64,000 bases of DNA, taken from Clytia hemisphaerica. Its lineage: Eukaryota > Cnidaria > Hydrozoa > Leptothecata > Clytiidae. The position numbers and the translations under genes are program-made. Under the pieces are notes generated by a model, which was not told the DNA's origin, ran no database searches, and saw nothing but the letters and a program-made list of their open reading frames with translations. Below are positions 58,800 through 64,000 of the stretch, one piece after another (the first letter of the stretch is position 1; each line of letters opens with the position of its first letter). The DNA lies in assembly GCA_902728285.1 (NCBI GenBank), contig CACVBU010001185.1:124001-188000 (forward strand), read 5' to 3'.

Positions 58800-59348
58800 T
58801 TCACTCTGTGCGCATTGTCTGTTTGATAAAGGTTTTTCCGTACGGAGACCTCTACGATGAAGTATAATTTTGAAATAAAATGGCCGCCAAAGTATAACAA
58901 TTGTAACCAAAGGGATGGGGTCTATTGAGGGTCACTTTCTAAGCATGTTTGGCTGTTTTTTTAATGTTTTTGAGCCAAACTAAAAGCTGAAAAGTAACGA
59001 GACATATTCAACATTGTCTAACAGAAAATTATTTTCCAATTACCCTATTTTTCCATGTAGTCCGCCAAAGAAAAATACAAACATTTTAATTACAAAAGTT
59101 ATGCCAAGAAAACAAACTATAGCCACTCTACATAGATCGAATGCCGTAAAAGTAATACTGAATTTGAACATAAAAACATGAAGAGATACTCTGAGTATAT
59201 TCTTTTGCAAAGAACTGAAGTTAAAACCACTTCAAAAAAAGATTCCAATTAAACAACTTCTCTCTCATGTTCGTGAACTCAAAGATCCGAAATGTAAACA
59301 AAAAACATTCGATTTGTGCCAAAAGAGTTATTTTGCAATATAATGTCT

Positions 59349-61539
59349 TCATTTAGAGCTCTTTTTTATTCCAATTATTAAAAAAATAAAGAAGCCAGTT
59401 TTCATCTTAAAATTGTCTGGAATAGTATCATGATCCGGCTTAAAAGGTAACTTCACTTGGTACCTCTCTCCAGTATTGACAATATCTTGCTCAAACTGGT
59501 GTATCACACAATCTTTCCTACCAATGTTCTCAACTTCCCAGAAACGATCCAAAGACTCCTTCAACTGTCGATCCGAGTCACTTTCAACAGAACACCTAAA
59601 GTTCAAAAAACAATAACTATCCTCTTCACTTTTGACCTTTGCCTTAACCTTTCTACTCAAAACCCAACCAACGACCGTCTCCGACGCAACTGGACCTGAC
59701 TTACCTGTTTTGGTCTTACCGGAGAAAAAGTCATGGTAAAAATCAATACCGACAAGAACACCAACTGGGTAATCGATTGAAACCGCATTAAAGGTATCCG
59801 CCAACTCTGAATCCCTCAAATGATCGTATTTCGAACGATCAAAGACCTTGGATATCGAGCCACAAATCCTCGGGACGAAAAGTGCTTCAACAGCTGTGAA
59901 AGAGTTGCGGCCTTTGTGTTTAACCTTGATCGTGACAACATCCAAAAACTTGGAAACTTTTTTGTTGTTGTCTCCCTCACCAAAAGTCTTGATGACTACT
60001 TTCTCTTTTCTTTCAGACTTCAACTGTAACTTATCTCTCAACGCTTGAGTCACGAAACTCCTTTGACTGCCACTGTCAAACAAAATCTTAGAAGAACTCC
60101 CCTGTCTCTTACACTTATCCTGAATATAAACTGTAGCTGTCTGCAACAAAATAGACTCGCGTTCTGCTCTGGCTGACATAACAAGACCTTGCTGAATTTC
60201 TTCTAGTGACTCTCCGTCGTCCTGATCTCTCTCTCTGTCTTCTCCACCTCGATCACCATTTCTGACTCTATTCTCTTGATCTCTTTCTCCACGATTTCTA
60301 TCTCTATCTCTTTCTCGATTTCTCTCGTTCCTGTCTCCATTTCCAAAACAAATTGCAATGTTATGCTTCCCATTGCAGTTCCTGCAAATATACTTTACTC
60401 TACACTCTCGCTTCTGATGACCTTTCTTCAAACAGAGAAAACATCTCCTATCTCTCCTCAACATGTCAGTCCTGGACTTGACATTAGTCACCTTTCTACA
60501 CTTGTGAGATGCATGATCTTTACTACAGAAAACACACTTATCAGCTACATCCTCACTCATACCACCGAAAAGATTCCATGTGGTAGACTTACCTTTGGAC
60601 GAAGGAGACGATGAAGATCCACCTAAGAATGAGGAACAATTCTCACTAGTTCTGATCTCCTTGTTCATATACTCAATGAACTTGTCTAAAGTCCAAACTT
60701 CATCATCAAAACGTCTAGAAATGTGGAAAACTAACTCATCTGGAAGTCGCTCCTTCAAAATCGGAATCAAATGACTATCATATGTGGAAGTTTCTACTTT
60801 CATAGACCTCAAATTTCTGACACAATTCTCCACATCACTAGCTAATTTCCTTAAACTTTCTGTCTCTAACATACTGTCAACCTTTCTTAATTTCAAAAGA
60901 GACTCCATGTAAGCTGAAATTAAAACTTGGTGATTCCCATACCTACCTTCCAAAAGTGACAGTGCTTCCTTGTAATTAGCAGCTGTTAAGGACAAACCAG
61001 AAACGAAATTCGACGCTTGACCCCCCCAAATACCTCTTCAAATAAATAAACTTGTTAATATCACTTAAACTTTCGTCATCATCTACAGTCTTGCTAAACT
61101 GTTCAATGAAGCCTCTCCACTTCAAAACATCTCCTTTGAAAGTCGGCAATTCTAACTTTGGCAACCTACAAGACTTTGTCACTGACGAAGCAGAACTATT
61201 GGCTCTTTCAGGTACAGAATTAGAAACTTTCATGGTGTCAAGGTGAAGTTTCTCAAGTCGAAACTGAAGGTTAGCCAATATTTCGTACGTCGGCTTGACT
61301 GCTTCTATACTGTCAAGAACATCCCGCTGAACTTCCTCAGCGTCTAAACTGTTGGCAATCTCGCCATCTAAGGTACTTAATTCTTCTATAGAAGTCTCCA
61401 TTCTCTGTTTCAAACTCACCATTTTAGCTTGCCCCAAATCTTCATTTACTAGCTCTTTATTCGCTTCTTCAATAATCTCTTTGAGACTAGTCCTGAAAGC
61501 CTCTCTCCTTGCTTTCTTTCTCGCAAGAGCAGCAGCCAT
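59349..61539 (-). pseudogene. BEL/Pao retrotransposon gag and aspartic protease, frameshifted and 3'-truncated
   Basis: The start is ATG 61539 (MAAALARKKARREAFR), followed by a coiled-coil N-terminus, then LPKLELPTFKGDVLKWRGF, the signature of DUF1759 in BEL/Pao gag. The frame breaks at a seven-base homopolymer (plus-strand C7 at 61021-61027) and continues at +1 to 59349. There it shows LTAANYKEALSLLEGRYG, two zinc knuckles (CVFCSKDHASHKC; CFLCLKKGHQKREC), CRNCNGKHNIAIC, an Arg/Asp/Glu-rich linker and an aspartic protease (LFDSGSQRSFV, DUF1758 type). It ends just after KLPFKPDHDTIPDNF, where reverse transcriptase should begin, and is followed by unrelated AT-rich sequence. RT, RNase H, integrase and a 3' LTR are absent, so the element is dead. 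Confidence 0.88.
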
Positions 61540-62448
61540 AATAACTTATAAATTCTCCCAAATATCAAAACGTCAAACTTTTACTCAATCAGAGAAAGAC
61601 GCAACAAAACTTTGTCAAAAAATCACCAAATTCGTAAAACACGTGTCAAAAGTTAAAAGTATGCAAAAAGACTCAAAAATATCACGTGATTAAATTTTCT
61701 CAAAATGTCCACCCGGCTCAAAAACAACCGGCAAAAATTTCACACACGAATGAAAATCGTAAAAACAATAAACAACAAGTGGACAGTTGTGCTTGATATC
61801 AATTATAATCAAAGCTACCGAAAAAGGAAAATTTTCACACCAAAATGTAGCACTCAAATAAAGACGGCTGAAAAATTCAATTCATAAAATAAGCACACAA
61901 AGCTTTTAGCAATTAAAAAAATTACTCACCAAAATCTCTCTCACTCAAAAGACAGCTGCCGAACCAATTCATCAAAAAAAAGCACGCTATGACAATTCCT
62001 ATGTCAACACTAACTTGTGCACGAGGGCAACAAATAAAAACTTTAAAAATCCCGTAAATCACAAAAAATGCATGAAGAAACCAAATTTCAGCAATAACAC
62101 TATCATTCAAAAAGAACTCTCCCGTACCACAGACGTTGAAATTTTATATGAGAAATACTTTTAAAAATCCTTCGACTAATTTAAAAGAACGACTATTAAG
62201 CCAAGACCATCACAGCGAAAAAACACGCAAAGAAGAAAATGTAAAAGATTTGAAAAGAAAGACTCAATAAAAACAAAAGCAATAACCTTTCCTTAGCCTA
62301 TGGCCTTCAATACCGCTAAGACTCAAAGATTAATATCAAAACTGATGAAGGAAACGCGATACCTCAACTCCTGACGTTTTTTCCAGTTTGATCTTCTTCC
62401 GTTCCAATGATCTTTAGATGGGTTCTGTATCAGCAAATCGGTGCGCCG
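61540..62448 (-). other. BEL/Pao leader region
   Basis: The interval between the candidate primer site and the gag start. No coding segment is recognised; the plus-strand frames at 61705-61887 and similar look like chance. Confidence 0.35.
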
Positions 62449-62983
62449 TGTAAAAACCTGATGTCCCTAGGTTTCAGAGGGTTGTATTTTAGCTGGTCGG
62501 TCTTTAGCAATAATAGTCGAATCTTGATTTATTAGTTTACATGCTTCTTCCGTTCACTTTAGATAATTATGATAAGTAACTATTCAAAAACGTGAGCTCA
62601 CAAGTTTAAATACAAGGAAGACCACGAGATAATCACGTGATCTAGAAATAATAAAAATATACAAAGAAAGAAAAGATAAAAGATAATTATGCGAAATATG
62701 CTAATTATGCAAAAATTATATTTTACACTGGCAAAATACAGCAGATATTCTTATAAATCGCTAGTTGGATGCTACTGTACACAGACTGAAACAAGTTACC
62801 ATCATTGATAGAGCACACAAATCATCAATGAATCTTTTAGTTGAATGAAAATGGCGAGCCTTAACCTAATTTTCCTTAATGACCCTGCTCATATACCTTT
62901 GTTCGTATTGGTAGAGGAAAATATTAGCCCTAAATTGCGCCGGATCGATTCACATGGGAATCGCGATCACCTGACACATAACA
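62449..62983 (-). mobile_element. Candidate 5' LTR of the BEL/Pao element
   Basis: On the minus strand it begins TGTTATGTGTCAGGTGATCG and ends GGACATCAGGTTTTTACA, followed by CGGCGCACCGATTTGC, which could be a mutated tRNA primer site (TGG expected). It has a TATTTAAA box and AATAAA signal near the end. There is no second LTR in the window to confirm the borders. Confidence 0.4.
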
Positions 62984-64000
62984 ATATCACCTGCATTGAA
63001 TAAACAATTTTTTATCAGATGTTTCATAGCAGTTTTCAAAGAATTCTGTGTAAAAGACACAGAGGATTTGGGTTTTGTTTTTGACCAATACACTTTATCA
63101 TTTTTAGAAATAGGGATAAAAATGTATATTTAATAATAATGACAACAGACGACGAGAATTTACCACCAAAATCTTACAACGATCTAGCAGAAACAACATT
63201 CAAAAAGCGATATGTTAACCACAAGAAATCGTTCAACCACGCCGAATAGCTAAATGAAACCGAGCTCTCGAACGAATTTTGGCAGCATTCTCGTAACCAG
63301 ACGAACCCTAAAGTTACGTGGCGAAATGTATAAAAGTGCAAACCGTTCAATAGAAGTAGCCTGAAATGTGATCTTTGTTTGAACGAAAAATTTGAAATCT
63401 CTGTGCGCGCATTAAATTAAAACGAATCCTTTTTTTTCAATTATTAAACATATTCGAGCAAAGTGCAATGCTCTGTGTAGGGTAATCTTCAAATTTTGTT
63501 AGAATTTTGGTCTAGGTCGCGACCAAAATTGCTTTTGTTTTATGTTTACTGAAAATGTTCGAACATTTTTGAATAGATTAGATATTTTGTGCATATTTTC
63601 ATTATATTAGAAAATAATGGGAATTACGAAATGGCTTGAATGCCATAGCTATAAACCTAGGTCACGAAAATTTCTTTTTTTCAGTGACCTAGGGTAAGAC
63701 TCCTTTGACCTAGGAGGTTTGAAAAACTATTTTCGTTGACCTACTTGTTTTTCTACTGGAAGGGTAGATATCTAATTTCTATCTTTTTTTTAAATTTCCT
63801 TTGACATTTATATAATATATAATATTTAATTACAGAAATGAATATATGACATCTAAGGGGACAAGTCCCTTACAAAGGGGACAAAGTAAATCGTGAGCTG
63901 TTTCTTGTGTATACTTATTTAATGAACAAACTATGGTACCTCATGTATATGATACAAATGGTTTATTAGGAAAAGTGTCTCGAAGTAGTGGATCACTTTT
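62984..64000. other. AT-rich region with no gene seen
   Basis: No ORF or splice-supported exon recognised. It contains the inverted repeat AATTTTGGTC/GACCAAAATT (63503-63530) with GGTCGCGACC in the middle, and repeated GACCTAGG words at 63655-63720. Confidence 0.6.
63503..63530. repeat. 28-bp inverted repeat with GGTCGCGACC palindrome
   Basis: AATTTTGGTC and GACCAAAATT flank an 8-base spacer; the overlapping GGTCGCGACC is a perfect palindrome. It could be a cruciform or a dyad binding site; nothing more can be said. Confidence 0.5.

Overview
The window is AT-rich eukaryotic (metazoan) DNA. It has spliced genes with GT..AG introns, two recognisable conserved animal genes, and a dense load of transposon remnants and small inverted-repeat elements. 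The transposon types (Penelope-like with GIY-YIG and a hammerhead motif, BEL/Pao, a CR1/L2/Jockey-group LINE, and an Academ-like DNA transposon with a RecQ-type helicase) and TTAGGG repeats suggest an early-branching marine invertebrate such as a sponge or cnidarian. That placement is inference. The Groucho Q-domain exons are more diverged than I would expect for a bilaterian.

Layout. 0.6-3.2 kb (minus): the first four coding exons of a Groucho/TLE co-repressor gene; the rest lies beyond base 1. 3.2-23.8 kb: a gene-poor interval that looks like a transposon graveyard, with seven copies of one TTCTTATAA-ended repeat, several MITE families, a 107-bp tandem array and long tetranucleotide microsatellites. 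23.8-34.85 kb (minus): sixteen exons of SMG5, a nonsense-mediated decay factor, with consistent splice sites and phases from the 14-3-3-like domain to the C-terminal PIN domain; only the extreme N-terminus is unassigned. Its introns hold at least seven inverted-repeat elements or other repeats.

35-43.6 kb: a pile of mobile elements: an AP-endonuclease remnant of a LINE, a 1.2-kb TIR element, a decayed LINE reverse transcriptase, and a 2.3-kb TTAA-flanked (Kolobok-like) element. A 5'-truncated Penelope-like retroelement with a 17-bp target duplication and a hammerhead ribozyme motif is nested in the last of these. 44.7-58.1 kb: an apparent composite Academ-like DNA transposon with three gene families: a RecQ-type SF2 helicase (+), a DUF6589-type zinc-finger protein (-), and an XPG/PIN-like nuclease protein (-) whose Cys-rich CXC C-terminus sits 10 kb away on the far side of the other two genes. 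All three carry frame disruptions. 59.3-63.0 kb (minus): the 5' half of a BEL/Pao retrotransposon (candidate LTR, leader, gag, protease), cut off where reverse transcriptase should start.

Groucho and SMG5 are the host genes. Nearly everything else is mobile DNA in different stages of decay. Several frame breaks fall in homopolymers, two unrelated coding regions carry about 175-bp tandem duplications, and there is one ambiguous base at about 37818, so some defects may be assembly errors.
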